Source: Solirubrobacterales bacterium
GTDB lineage: Bacteria; Actinomycetota; Thermoleophilia; Solirubrobacterales; 70-9
Assembly: GCA_030835185.1 (NCBI GenBank)
Contig: JAUQWL010000237.1
Coordinates: 1-29,902, forward strand
Length of the DNA stretch: 29,902 nt
Direction: 5' to 3'
Below the pieces are notes generated by a model. That model had not been told where the DNA came from. It did no database searches and saw only the letters and a list, made by a program, of their open reading frames with translations. Each line of letters starts with the position of its first letter. Position 1 is the first letter of the stretch. Positions 7,455-14,420 of the stretch are shown piece after piece. The translations under genes and the position numbers were made by a program.

Positions 7455-9002
7455 ATGAGCGATCCTGAAGCCGCAGATACCGAGGCCGGCGAGGTCGCCG
7501 GGACGAAAGAGGCAACAGGCGCGGGGCAGCAGCCCGACGTAGACGGTGAAACCCTTGACCTGCTCGCCGAACGGCGCAGGAAGCTGGATCGCATCCGCGC
7601 GGTTGGAATCGAACCTTTCCCGCACGGTTTCGAAAACCGCGAGGAGATAGCTTCCGTCCTGGAGTCCCACTCCGGTCTCGAGGCCGGGGAGGAGACCGAC
7701 TCGGTCCACCGGGTAGCGGGCCGGATCGTCGGCCGCCGTGGCCACGGCAAGGCGGCCTTCATCGATCTTCGCGACTCAACCGGTCAGATCCAGCTTCACG
7801 CCAAGGCCGACGTGCTCGGTGAACAGGCGTTTGCCCTGCTCGACGACCTCGATCTCGGCGACTTCCTCGGAGTCTCGGGGCGGGCGATCGTCACCCGTCG
7901 CGGCGAACTCTCGATCGAGGTGGCCGAGTGGCAGATCCTGGCCAAGTCGCTGCGTCCTCCACCGGACAAGTTCCACGGCCTGGAGGACACCGAGACCCGC
8001 TACCGCCGGCGCGAACTCGACCTGATCGCCAACGAAGAGAGCCGCGAGATCTTCCGGATCCGGGCCCGCACGATCTCCGAGGTCCGCCGCTGGCTCGACG
8101 ACCACTCCTTCTTCGAGGTGGAGACGCCGGTGCTTCAGCCACTGTACGGCGGTGCCCTGGCACGCCCTTTCATCACTCACCACAACGCGCTCGACCGCCG
8201 GCTTTACCTGCGGATAGCCACCGAGCTCTACCTGAAGCGCTGTGTGGTGGGCGGCATCGACCGCGTCTACGAACTCGGCAAGGATTTCCGCAACGAGGGC
8301 ATCTCCCACAAGCACAACCCCGAGTTCACGATGCTCGAGTGGTACGAGGCCTATGCGGACTACGAAAAGACCGCCTCCGACCTCGAGACCCTGGTCTCCG
8401 ACGTCGCGACCCGCGTACTCGGCAAAGCCGAGATAGAGCGCGACGGCCGGTCGATCGACTTGACCCCACCCTGGCGCCGGATCACGCTGCGCGAGGCGAT
8501 CCTTGACAACTCCGGCATCGACATCGAGCAGGAGACCACCCGCGAGTCGCTGGCCGCCGCGATGGGGGTCGAACTCGACGAGGCGACCGGCTGGGGCAAG
8601 CTGGTCGACACCCTCTTCTCGAAGCGGGTCGAACCGACGCTTCTCGAGGCGACCTTCATCCTCGACTACCCGGCCGAACTCTCGCCTTTCGCCAAGGCAC
8701 ATCGTTCCAGGCCGGGAGTGGTCGAGCGCTGGGAAGCCTTCGTCGGCGGGGTCGAGATCGCCAACTCCTTCACCGAGCTGAACGACCCTGACGAGCAGCG
8801 CCGCCGTTTCGAGCAGCAGGCTGCAGAGGTCGCCCGGGGCGACGACGAGGCCCAGCCGTATGACGAGAGCTTCATCGAGGCCCTGGAGCAGGGAATGCCG
8901 CCGACCGGCGGGGTCGGCCTCGGCATCGACCGCCTGGTGATGATGCTCACCGGCACCGGCTCCCTGCGTGAAGTAGTGCTCTTTCCCGCAATGCGCGACT
9001 GA
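7455..9002 (+). CDS. lysS: Lysyl-tRNA synthetase, class II
   Basis: A 515-residue class II synthetase that attaches lysine to its tRNA. After an acidic, probably disordered tail (1-35) comes the helix LLAERRRKLDRIRAVGIEPFPHGF, then the OB-fold anticodon-binding domain (about 83-165, with GKAAFIDLRD), then the catalytic domain. Class II motif 1 surrounds FFEVETPVLQP (219-229); the lysine/ATP region YLRIATELYLKR is at 251-262; motif 2 is FRNEGISHKHNPEFTMLEWYEAY (278-300); motif 3 is GLGIDRLVMML near residue 492. Length and order match bacterial LysRS. The ATG at 7455 follows greA by 21 bases. Nothing suggests the pyrrolysyl or EpmA variants, which lack the full OB domain or differ in length. 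Confidence 0.96.
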   Translation: MSDPEAADTEAGEVAGTKEATGAGQQPDVDGETLDLLAERRRKLDRIRAVGIEPFPHGFENREEIASVLESHSGLEAGEETDSVHRVAGRIVGRRGHGKAAFIDLRDSTGQIQLHAKADVLGEQAFALLDDLDLGDFLGVSGRAIVTRRGELSIEVAEWQILAKSLRPPPDKFHGLEDTETRYRRRELDLIANEESREIFRIRARTISEVRRWLDDHSFFEVETPVLQPLYGGALARPFITHHNALDRRLYLRIATELYLKRCVVGGIDRVYELGKDFRNEGISHKHNPEFTMLEWYEAYADYEKTASDLETLVSDVATRVLGKAEIERDGRSIDLTPPWRRITLREAILDNSGIDIEQETTRESLAAAMGVELDEATGWGKLVDTLFSKRVEPTLLEATFILDYPAELSPFAKAHRSRPGVVERWEAFVGGVEIANSFTELNDPDEQRRRFEQQAAEVARGDDEAQPYDESFIEALEQGMPPTGGVGLGIDRLVMMLTGTGSLREVVLFPAMRD

Positions 9003-9070
9003 CCCGCACGACCTCGAAACGCGTGACTGACCCGCCCGCCGCTCCGCCGACCCGGCGCCGACACGACCTG

Positions 9071-9100
9071 TTTACGCAGTTTGCCGGTCGGACAGATAGT
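9071..9100 (+). promoter_or_regulatory. Possible promoter for the transaldolase gene
   Basis: TTTACG (9071-9076) and GATAGT (9095-9100), each matching four of six consensus bases, are 18 bases apart and lie 39 bases before the tal start codon. This is a weak, by-eye call. An 11-base direct repeat of GACTGACCCGC (8997-9007 and 9025-9035) lies just upstream at the end of lysS. Confidence 0.25.
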
Positions 9101-9138
9101 CTCGGAGACGAGGCCATTCCAACTTCCCGGGAGACGAA

Positions 9139-10212
9139 ATGAACGAGAAAAACCGCGCCCTTCACGACCTCGGACAGAGCCTCTGGGTCGACAACATCAC
9201 CCGCTCGATGCTCGATGAAGGCACGCTTGAGCGTTACATCAGGGACTTCTCGGTCACCGGGCTCACTTCCAACCCGACGATCTTCGACAAGGCGATTTCC
9301 GGCGGCAGCGACTACGACGCTCAGATCGCCGAGCTGGCCGCCGACGATCCTGAATCCGAGCACATCTTCTTCGAGCTGGCGATGGCCGATCTGCGCCGTG
9401 CCGCCGACCTGTTCAGCGAGACCCACAGTCGCACCGACCGGGTGGACGGCTGGGTTTCACTCGAGGTCTCGCCGCTGGTGGCCGACGATTCGGCGGCCAC
9501 GATCGAGCAGGCAGTCGATCTGCATGAACGGGTCGGGCGCGAGAATGTCTTCATCAAGATTCCCGGCACGGAAGCCGGCCTGACGGCGATCGAAGAGACG
9601 ATTTTCCGTGGAGTCCCGGTGAACGTGACGCTGCTGTTCGACCACGAGCAGTACCTCGCCTCGGCCGATGCGTACATGAAGGGGATCGAACGCCGCATCG
9701 AGGCCGGGCTGAACCCGGTTGTCCCGTCGGTCGCCTCGGTGTTCGTCAGCCGCTGGGACGCGGCAGTCATCGACGACGTCTCCGACGACCTCCGCGCCAG
9801 GCTCGGCGTCGCCATCGGACAGCAGGCCTACTCCGCTTACCGCGACCTGATCGCCTCCGACCGTGCCCAGAGGATCGCCAACCAGGGCGGCCGGACCCAG
9901 CGTCTGCTCATGGCAAGCACCGGGACCAAGGACCCCGAAGCCCCGGACGTGCTCTACATCGAGAACCTCGCGGCACCGAATACGATCAATACGATGCCCG
10001 AGGACACATTGCACGCCTTCGCCGACCACGGTGAGGCGCATGTGATCCCCGCCGACGGTGGCGAAGCCGAACAGGTTCTCGCCGCGTACGCCGAGGCAGG
10101 CTTCGACGTGGACGAACTCGCCGCGAGGCTCCAGGAGGAAGGCAAGGAGAAATTTGCCGACTCCTGGCACGGCATGCTCGAGTCGATCGCCAGCCAGACC
10201 GCCGCGGCCTGA
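9139..10212 (+). CDS. tal: Transaldolase
   Basis: A 357-residue TIM-barrel enzyme that moves a three-carbon dihydroxyacetone unit between sugar phosphates in the non-oxidative pentose phosphate pathway. Visible motifs: the N-terminal signature GLTSNPTIFDKAI (41-53); ENVFIKIPGTEAGL (135-148), in which K140 is the Schiff-base lysine; VNVTLLFDHEQY; VPSVASVFVSRWDAAVID; and the actinobacterial-type segment LLMASTGTKDPEAPDVLYIENLAAPNTINTMPE. Length matches the long actinobacterial form rather than the shorter fructose-6-phosphate-aldolase-like group. The start ATG 9139 has GGGAGA 8-13 bases upstream. It is monocistronic by spacing: 136 bases follow lysS and 350 bases separate it from clpC. No other pentose phosphate genes are in the window. 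Confidence 0.96.
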   Translation: MNEKNRALHDLGQSLWVDNITRSMLDEGTLERYIRDFSVTGLTSNPTIFDKAISGGSDYDAQIAELAADDPESEHIFFELAMADLRRAADLFSETHSRTDRVDGWVSLEVSPLVADDSAATIEQAVDLHERVGRENVFIKIPGTEAGLTAIEETIFRGVPVNVTLLFDHEQYLASADAYMKGIERRIEAGLNPVVPSVASVFVSRWDAAVIDDVSDDLRARLGVAIGQQAYSAYRDLIASDRAQRIANQGGRTQRLLMASTGTKDPEAPDVLYIENLAAPNTINTMPEDTLHAFADHGEAHVIPADGGEAEQVLAAYAEAGFDVDELAARLQEEGKEKFADSWHGMLESIASQTAAA

Positions 10213-10348
10213 CGGCAGATGGGATCCGACTTCTGACCGGCCCCACTCGGTCCGGTGTGACCACCTGGATCCGGGACCGCGTCCTCCGTCCCCCTCCGGT
10301 CCGTCAACCGCGCCCTCTGCCCCTGCCCGGCCCGCCAGCGGCCCCCGT

Positions 10349-10354
10349 TATACT
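10349..10354 (+). promoter_or_regulatory. Candidate -10 element for clpC
   Basis: TATACT matches the -10 consensus at five of six bases in an otherwise GC-rich stretch. No -35 match is visible at 16-18 bases upstream. If used, transcription starts near 10361 and the whole structured leader is transcribed. Confidence 0.35.
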
Positions 10355-10530
10355 GGCTTATCCGCCTGTGTCCGATAGACCGGAGGTCAGATCCCCCGGA
10401 GTCCGAGCGACTCATCGGGGATGGGGCAACCGGCACTTTTGCTACCCGCTTTACAGGCGCCCCGATCCAGACCGAACAGGCAGGAAGATACGTATCACCC
10501 ACAACCGCCGACCGATAACCGATACTCATT

Positions 10531-10546
10531 CAAACCGCGAGGTTTG
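10531..10546 (+). promoter_or_regulatory. GNRA-tetraloop hairpin next to the clpC ribosome site
   Basis: CAAACC and GGTTTG form a perfect six-base stem closed by GCGA, a GNRA tetraloop; T10530-A10547 and a T10529-G10548 wobble extend it to eight pairs. The Shine-Dalgarno sequence AGAGGA (10554-10559) starts only a few bases after it, so it can stabilise the message end or affect ribosome loading. Confidence 0.5.
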
Positions 10547-10562
10547 AGGCAGAAGAGGAACT

Positions 10563-13187
10563 TTGTTCGAGAGATTTACAGAACGCGCACGTCAGGTAGT
10601 CGTCCTCGCCCAGGAAGAAGCCCGGACGCTGAAGCACAACTACATCGGCACCGAGCACATCCTGCTCGGCCTGCTTCGTGAAGAAGAAGGCCTGGCGGCG
10701 AGGGTGCTCGAGTCGCTCGACATAACCGTCGAGCGGGTCCGCGCCCAGGTCGTCCGGATCGTCGGTTCCGGAGAAGAAGTCACTTCCGGTCAGATCCCGT
10801 TCACGCCCCGTGCCAAGAAGGTGCTCGAGCTGGCTCTGCGCGAAGCGCTCAGCCTTGGCCACAACTACATCGGCACCGAGCACATCCTGCTCGGTCTGGT
10901 CCGCGAAAACGAAGGCGTCGCCGCCCGCATCCTGCTCGACTTCGATGCCGACTCCGACAAGATCCGCAATGAGGTCATCCGCATGCTCTCCGGTCCCGGA
11001 GGCCGTCGCCCCGGACAGTCCACCGGCTCGACCGCCGCCGGCGCACCCGCAGAATCGGGCAAGAAGTCGTCGAAGCTGCTCGACCAGTTCGGCCGCAACC
11101 TGACCAAGCTGGCTGAAGACGGAAAACTCGACCCCGTGGTCGGGCGCGAGACCGAGATCGAACGCATCATGCAGATCCTCTCCCGCCGGACCAAGAACAA
11201 CCCGGTCCTGCTCGGCGAACCCGGAGTCGGGAAGACCGCCGTGGTCGAGGGTCTCGCCGCGCGCATCATCAAGGGCGAGGTCCCTGAAATGTTGCGGAAC
11301 AAGCAGATCTACACCCTCGACCTGGCCGCCCTGGTGGCCGGCTCCAAGTACCGCGGAGAGTTCGAGGAGCGTCTCAAGAAGGTGATGAAGGAGATCGCCC
11401 AGCGAGGTGACATCGTCCTGTTCATCGACGAGATCCACAACCTGGTCGGCGCCGGAGCCGCCGAAGGTGCGATCGATGCAGCCTCGATCCTCAAACCCGC
11501 GCTGGCCCGTGGCGAGATCCAGACGATCGGCGCCACGACCCTCGACGAGTATCGCAAGTACCTCGAGCGTGACTCCGCTCTCGAGCGCCGCTTTCAGCAG
11601 ATCCGGGTCGATCAGCCGACGCCGGAGCAGACGGTCAAGATCCTCGAAGGACTGCGCGAGCGCTACGAGCAGCACCACAAGGTCCAGATCTCCGATGAGG
11701 CCCTCGAGGCCGCCGCCGAGCTGGCCGATCGCTACATCTCGGACCGTTTCCTGCCGGACAAGGCGATCGATCTGATCGACGAAGCCGCCTCCCGGATGCG
11801 GATCAAGTCGATGACCGCCCCGCCGGTCTACCGTGATCTCGAAGAGGAGATCGAGACGGCCCGCCGGGAGAAGGAAGCTGCGATCGAGGCCCAGGAGTTC
11901 GAGAAAGCCGCCAACCTGCGGGATACCGAACGCCGGCTGACCGCCAGGAAGCGGGATCTCGAAGAGGAATGGGCCGAAGGCGAAGAAGGCGAGCGTCCCG
12001 TGCTCGGCGAGGAAGAGATCGCCGACATCGTCTCGATGTGGACCGGAATCCCCGTCTTCAAGCTGACCGAGGCCGAGACCAAGAAGCTGATCGAGATGGA
12101 AGGCGAACTGCACAAGCGCGTGGTCGGTCAGGAGGCCGCGATCGAGGCCGTCTCCAAGGCGATCCGTCGTTCCCGCGCCGGCATAAAGGACCCGAAGCGT
12201 CCGGCCGGCTCGTTCATCTTCCTCGGCCCCTCGGGCGTCGGCAAGACGGAGCTCGCGCGCACCCTGGCCGAGTTCCTTTTCGGCGACGAGGATTCGATGG
12301 TTCGGATCGACATGTCCGAATACATGGAGAAGCACGCCGTCAGCCGCCTGGTCGGATCGCCTCCCGGATACGTAGGCTACGACGAGGGGGGCCAGCTGAC
12401 CGAAGCCGTGCGCCGCAAGCCCTACTCGGTACTGCTGCTGGACGAGATCGAGAAGGCCCATCCGGACGTCTTCAACATCCTGCTCCAGATCCTCGAGGAC
12501 GGCCGCCTGACGGATTCCCAGGGCCGTACCGTGGACTTCCGTAACGCGATCATCATCATGACCTCGAACATCGGGGCCAACGAGATCGCCCGCAACCAGG
12601 GCATCGGCTTCACGGTCTCGGACGAGACCGGGATCACCTATGAAGACATGAAGGGCCGGATCATGTCCGAGCTGCGCAAGGTCTTCCGCCCCGAGTTCCT
12701 CAACCGGATCGACGAAGTCATCGTCTTCCACAAGCTGGCCCGCGAGGAGGTCCGTGAGATCGTCGAGCTGATGATCGGCCGTGTGCGAAACCAGGTAGCC
12801 GAGCACGAGCTGATGCTCGAGCTTGACAACGACGCCAAGGACTTCCTGGTCGAAAAGGGCTGGGATCCGTCGATGGGCGCCAGGCCCCTGCGTCGGGCGA
12901 TCCAGCGCCATATCGAAGACCCGCTTGCCGACGAGGTGCTGCGTGCCGGAGGAGGCGACTCCGTCGCCGGCTCCCTGGTCACGGTCAAGCGTGACAAGGC
13001 CGGCGACGAAAAGGAAGGGTCGCTCAAGCTGACGATCACCAAACCGCGCAAGAAGAAGGGCAAGAAGGTTCCCGAGAAGGTGGGCGTGGCAGCCTCGACC
13101 GAGTCCTCCGACCCGACCCCGGACAGGCCGTCCGATCCCCCGGCGGATACCGGAAGCGGAAGCGCCGCCGAACCCTCGGCCGAGTAG
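10563..13187 (+). CDS. clpC: ATP-dependent Clp protease ATPase subunit ClpC
   Basis: An 874-residue Hsp100 unfoldase that forms a hexamer and threads proteins into the ClpP protease. Domains in order: two Clp-N repeats (1-140; each has HNYIGTEHILLGL), a Gly/Ser linker, AAA+ D1 with Walker A GEPGVGKT (218-225) and Walker B VLFIDE (285-290), the coiled-coil middle domain with its UVR-like segment (about 422-470, typical of ClpC), AAA+ D2 with Walker A GPSGVGKT (about 555-562) and LLLDEIEKAH, and the ClpP-docking IGF loop (about 681-683). The C-terminal tail is Lys-rich then Ser/Pro/Asp-rich. The start is TTG 10563, supported by AGAGGA (10554-10559) and by MFERFTERAR, the normal ClpC N-terminus. 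No ClpP gene is nearby. Confidence 0.97.
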   Translation: MFERFTERARQVVVLAQEEARTLKHNYIGTEHILLGLLREEEGLAARVLESLDITVERVRAQVVRIVGSGEEVTSGQIPFTPRAKKVLELALREALSLGHNYIGTEHILLGLVRENEGVAARILLDFDADSDKIRNEVIRMLSGPGGRRPGQSTGSTAAGAPAESGKKSSKLLDQFGRNLTKLAEDGKLDPVVGRETEIERIMQILSRRTKNNPVLLGEPGVGKTAVVEGLAARIIKGEVPEMLRNKQIYTLDLAALVAGSKYRGEFEERLKKVMKEIAQRGDIVLFIDEIHNLVGAGAAEGAIDAASILKPALARGEIQTIGATTLDEYRKYLERDSALERRFQQIRVDQPTPEQTVKILEGLRERYEQHHKVQISDEALEAAAELADRYISDRFLPDKAIDLIDEAASRMRIKSMTAPPVYRDLEEEIETARREKEAAIEAQEFEKAANLRDTERRLTARKRDLEEEWAEGEEGERPVLGEEEIADIVSMWTGIPVFKLTEAETKKLIEMEGELHKRVVGQEAAIEAVSKAIRRSRAGIKDPKRPAGSFIFLGPSGVGKTELARTLAEFLFGDEDSMVRIDMSEYMEKHAVSRLVGSPPGYVGYDEGGQLTEAVRRKPYSVLLLDEIEKAHPDVFNILLQILEDGRLTDSQGRTVDFRNAIIIMTSNIGANEIARNQGIGFTVSDETGITYEDMKGRIMSELRKVFRPEFLNRIDEVIVFHKLAREEVREIVELMIGRVRNQVAEHELMLELDNDAKDFLVEKGWDPSMGARPLRRAIQRHIEDPLADEVLRAGGGDSVAGSLVTVKRDKAGDEKEGSLKLTITKPRKKKGKKVPEKVGVAASTESSDPTPDRPSDPPADTGSGSAAEPSAE

Positions 13188-13207
13188 CGCCTCAGCCGCT
13201 CCCGGCC

Positions 13208-13237
13208 GTCCCGGGCCCGACCGCGCCCCCGCGGGAC
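13208..13237. terminator. Possible terminator between convergent clpC and lysozyme-like gene
   Basis: GTCCCG (13208-13213) pairs with CGGGAC (13232-13237) around an 18-base GC-rich loop, in the 52-base gap between two genes that end towards each other. There is no T run on either strand, so intrinsic termination is uncertain. Confidence 0.3.
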
Positions 13238-13239
13238 TG

Positions 13240-13995
13240 CTATCTGCCTACGAAGAAGGGCTGAAGCCAGGTTCTTTCGGCTCGGCGTTGCCTGACCATG
13301 CCGAGGTATGGCTCTACCGGGCGACTCGGCGGCCCCCACCAGCGTCCTGAGTACCAGGCACCCATGCTTCCCCAGAGGTCGCCCGCCCTGTACGGGCGGC
13401 CATTGTCGGGTTCGGTCTTGAGCCAGGTCTGAAGGCCGTCGAAGTAGGAGCGGATGATGCCGCCGTAGTAGTCAGCGTTCATGGCGGTGAAGTAGCGCAT
13501 GATCTTGCACTTTCCCCGGCAGTGGTAGGGCCGGCGGACCTGGTAAAGGCCGAAGGAGTCACCGTTGTCACCCAGGGTGGACATCTGCCACCAGGACTCG
13601 ACCGTTGCCACGGCACGCATGAGGTTCGTATTGATCCCCCACTTGTGGGCCGCCCACTGGATGATCTCGTCGGTCGTTCCTTTGAAACGGCCGTCGACGT
13701 AGCGGGCGTACGGCATCTCGCTGCGCTTGCGCCACGCCCGGAGCAGCTTCCTGCCGGGAATGCGGTGATTGGAAGCGCGATTTTCCGGCCGTGCCTCCCA
13801 TCCCGAGCGCTTGACCAGCTTGGCTGCGGCCTTGCTCGTCCTGGGACCCCAACCGATCTTGCGGTTCTTCTCGAACCCCGCGCCCGCCACCGACGGCAGC
13901 GCAGAAAGACCGGCTGCGATCACGATCACGGCCAGCAGGCAAGGGACGAGGCTGGCCCGAAGGAGTCGGGTGCCGGGTTGAAGCGGAGAGCTCAC
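13240..13995 (-). CDS. Secreted lysozyme-fold (SLT transglycosylase-like) protein
   Basis: A 251-residue exported protein. Residues 1-39 form a signal peptide: basic LLRASL, then a hydrophobic core ending in ALPSVAGAG. The middle (40-110) is Lys/Arg-rich. The enzymatic part begins about residue 108: MRAVATVESWWQMS (126-139) supplies E133, the expected catalytic glutamate of the soluble lytic transglycosylase/lysozyme fold, and GDSFGLYQV (145-153) is the G-x-S-x-G-x-x-Q motif that packs against it. GAWYSGRWW (212-220) matches the tryptophan/tyrosine-rich end of the domain. Cys159 and Cys163 could form a disulfide. The start is GTG 13995. It probably acts on peptidoglycan. A perfect 25-bp tandem repeat lies 9 bases upstream. 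Monocistronic, convergent with clpC. Confidence 0.75.
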   Translation of the reverse strand: MSSPLQPGTRLLRASLVPCLLAVIVIAAGLSALPSVAGAGFEKNRKIGWGPRTSKAAAKLVKRSGWEARPENRASNHRIPGRKLLRAWRKRSEMPYARYVDGRFKGTTDEIIQWAAHKWGINTNLMRAVATVESWWQMSTLGDNGDSFGLYQVRRPYHCRGKCKIMRYFTAMNADYYGGIIRSYFDGLQTWLKTEPDNGRPYRAGDLWGSMGAWYSGRWWGPPSRPVEPYLGMVRQRRAERTWLQPFFVGR

Positions 13996-14003
13996 GCCGC
14001 CAA

Positions 14004-14053
14004 TTCTCGCAGATCAAGCCATTGCGTTTTCTCGCAGATCAAGCCATTGCGTT
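14004..14053. repeat. Perfect 25-bp tandem repeat, two copies
   Basis: Bases 14004-14028 and 14029-14053 are identical, beginning TTCTCGCAGATC and ending CATTGCGTT. The repeat stops sharply at both sides. It lies 9 to 58 bases upstream of the GTG start of the minus-strand lysozyme-like gene, so it covers that gene's likely promoter or leader. It is not part of an open reading frame. Confidence 0.95.
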
Positions 14054-14141
14054 TCCTGACGCCCGGCGAGTCGGGACGGTGCCGGCGCTGCTGCTGCAAT
14101 CCGGAGCTGCGACCGGGGCGGTCCTTGTGTCGTCGGGACCA

Positions 14142-14197
14142 GAATGCGGGGTAGAGGCCAGGTCAACCGCGAGACGATAGGTCTCTACCCGGCATTC
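14142..14197. repeat. Long inverted repeat upstream of the polyamine transporter
   Basis: GAATGCGGGGTAGAG (14142-14156) faces CTCTACCCGGCATTC (14183-14197): 14 of 15 positions pair. Inside, G14157-T14182 (wobble), C14158-G14181 and C14159-G14180 extend the stem to 18 positions, leaving a 20-base loop. No T run follows on either strand, so it is not a standard terminator. Confidence 0.8.
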
Positions 14198-14341
14198 GCC
14201 ACAACCCATACGAACAAAAGGTCATATTCGGTAATCAGGATCCGACGTTCAGTCATTTTTATTGTATCGTGGTTTTGTGAGAGTATTGCTTCATTGGGTG
14301 AGAGGATCGCACGACGACGCTGGACGGCTCAGGTGGAGCGA

Positions 14342-14361
14342 ACGTCATGAAATCATGGCGT
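14342..14361. promoter_or_regulatory. Operator-like palindrome before the transporter operon
   Basis: A 20-bp palindrome, ACG-T-CATGA-AA-TCATG-G-CGT, with one imperfect pair (T14345/G14358). It ends 59 bases before the ATG of the binding-protein gene. Its size and symmetry suit a dimeric repressor or activator. No regulator gene is adjacent, so the binding protein is unknown. Confidence 0.4.
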
Positions 14362-14420
14362 CACGGGTTCGTGGGTGGCCTTTTGCAGACCGTGCATGAC
14401 CTTCGAGGAGGGCTGTTCTG

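Larger units (their letters stand above)
10213..10562 (+). other. Long structured tal-clpC intergenic region / clpC leader
   Basis: No gene is visible in these 350 bases. The first part holds short inverted repeats that might end the tal transcript (ACCGG 10236-10240 with CCGGT 10252-10256; GGGAC 10273-10277 with GTCCC 10288-10292), without a T run. TATACT at 10349-10354 could be a -10 for clpC, giving a leader of about 200 bases. In that leader ATCCCC(C)GGAGTC (10391-10403) pairs with GACTC-AT-CGGGGAT (10409-10422); the right arm can pair instead as ATCGGGG (10414-10420) with CCCCGAT (10460-10466), enclosing GGGGCAA (10423-10429) with TTGC-TA-CCC (10439-10447). A last hairpin, CAAACC-GCGA-GGTTTG (10531-10546), sits just before the ribosome site. 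I recognise no known riboswitch class. Confidence 0.5.
13996..14420. other. 425-base intergenic region between divergent genes, repeat-rich
   Basis: No convincing gene is present. From left to right it holds the 25-bp tandem repeat (14004-14053), a small stem GGTCC/GGACC (14120-14124 with 14136-14140), a long near-perfect hairpin (14142-14197), an AT-richer stretch (about 14200-14300) containing GTGAGAG twice with a 21-base period (14277-14283 and 14298-14304), and an operator-like palindrome (14342-14361). The potD ribosome site GAGGAGG (14405-14411) ends it. Control sites for both flanking genes must lie here; no promoter with good -10 and -35 boxes could be chosen by eye. Confidence 0.6.

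Noticed and set aside
10380..10480. The clpC leader as a known riboswitch (SAM, c-di-GMP, c-di-AMP, ZTP)
   Set aside because: Short fragments such as GGGGCAACC recall SAM- or GEMM-type motifs, but the conserved cores and helix order of those classes are not present.
10530..12911. A 793-codon open frame on the minus strand opposite clpC
   Set aside because: It mirrors the ClpC codon pattern, has no known domain, and clpC itself is complete and conserved. Long antisense frames are expected in high-GC DNA.
14190..14300. AT-richer patch considered as a sign of horizontal transfer or an insertion
   Set aside because: No transposase, integrase, tRNA or target-site duplication flanks it; promoter regions are commonly AT-richer.
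14144..14350. A 68-codon frame upstream of the transporter operon
   Set aside because: Its ATG lies within an arm of the long inverted repeat, there is no ribosome site, and the product resembles no protein I know.
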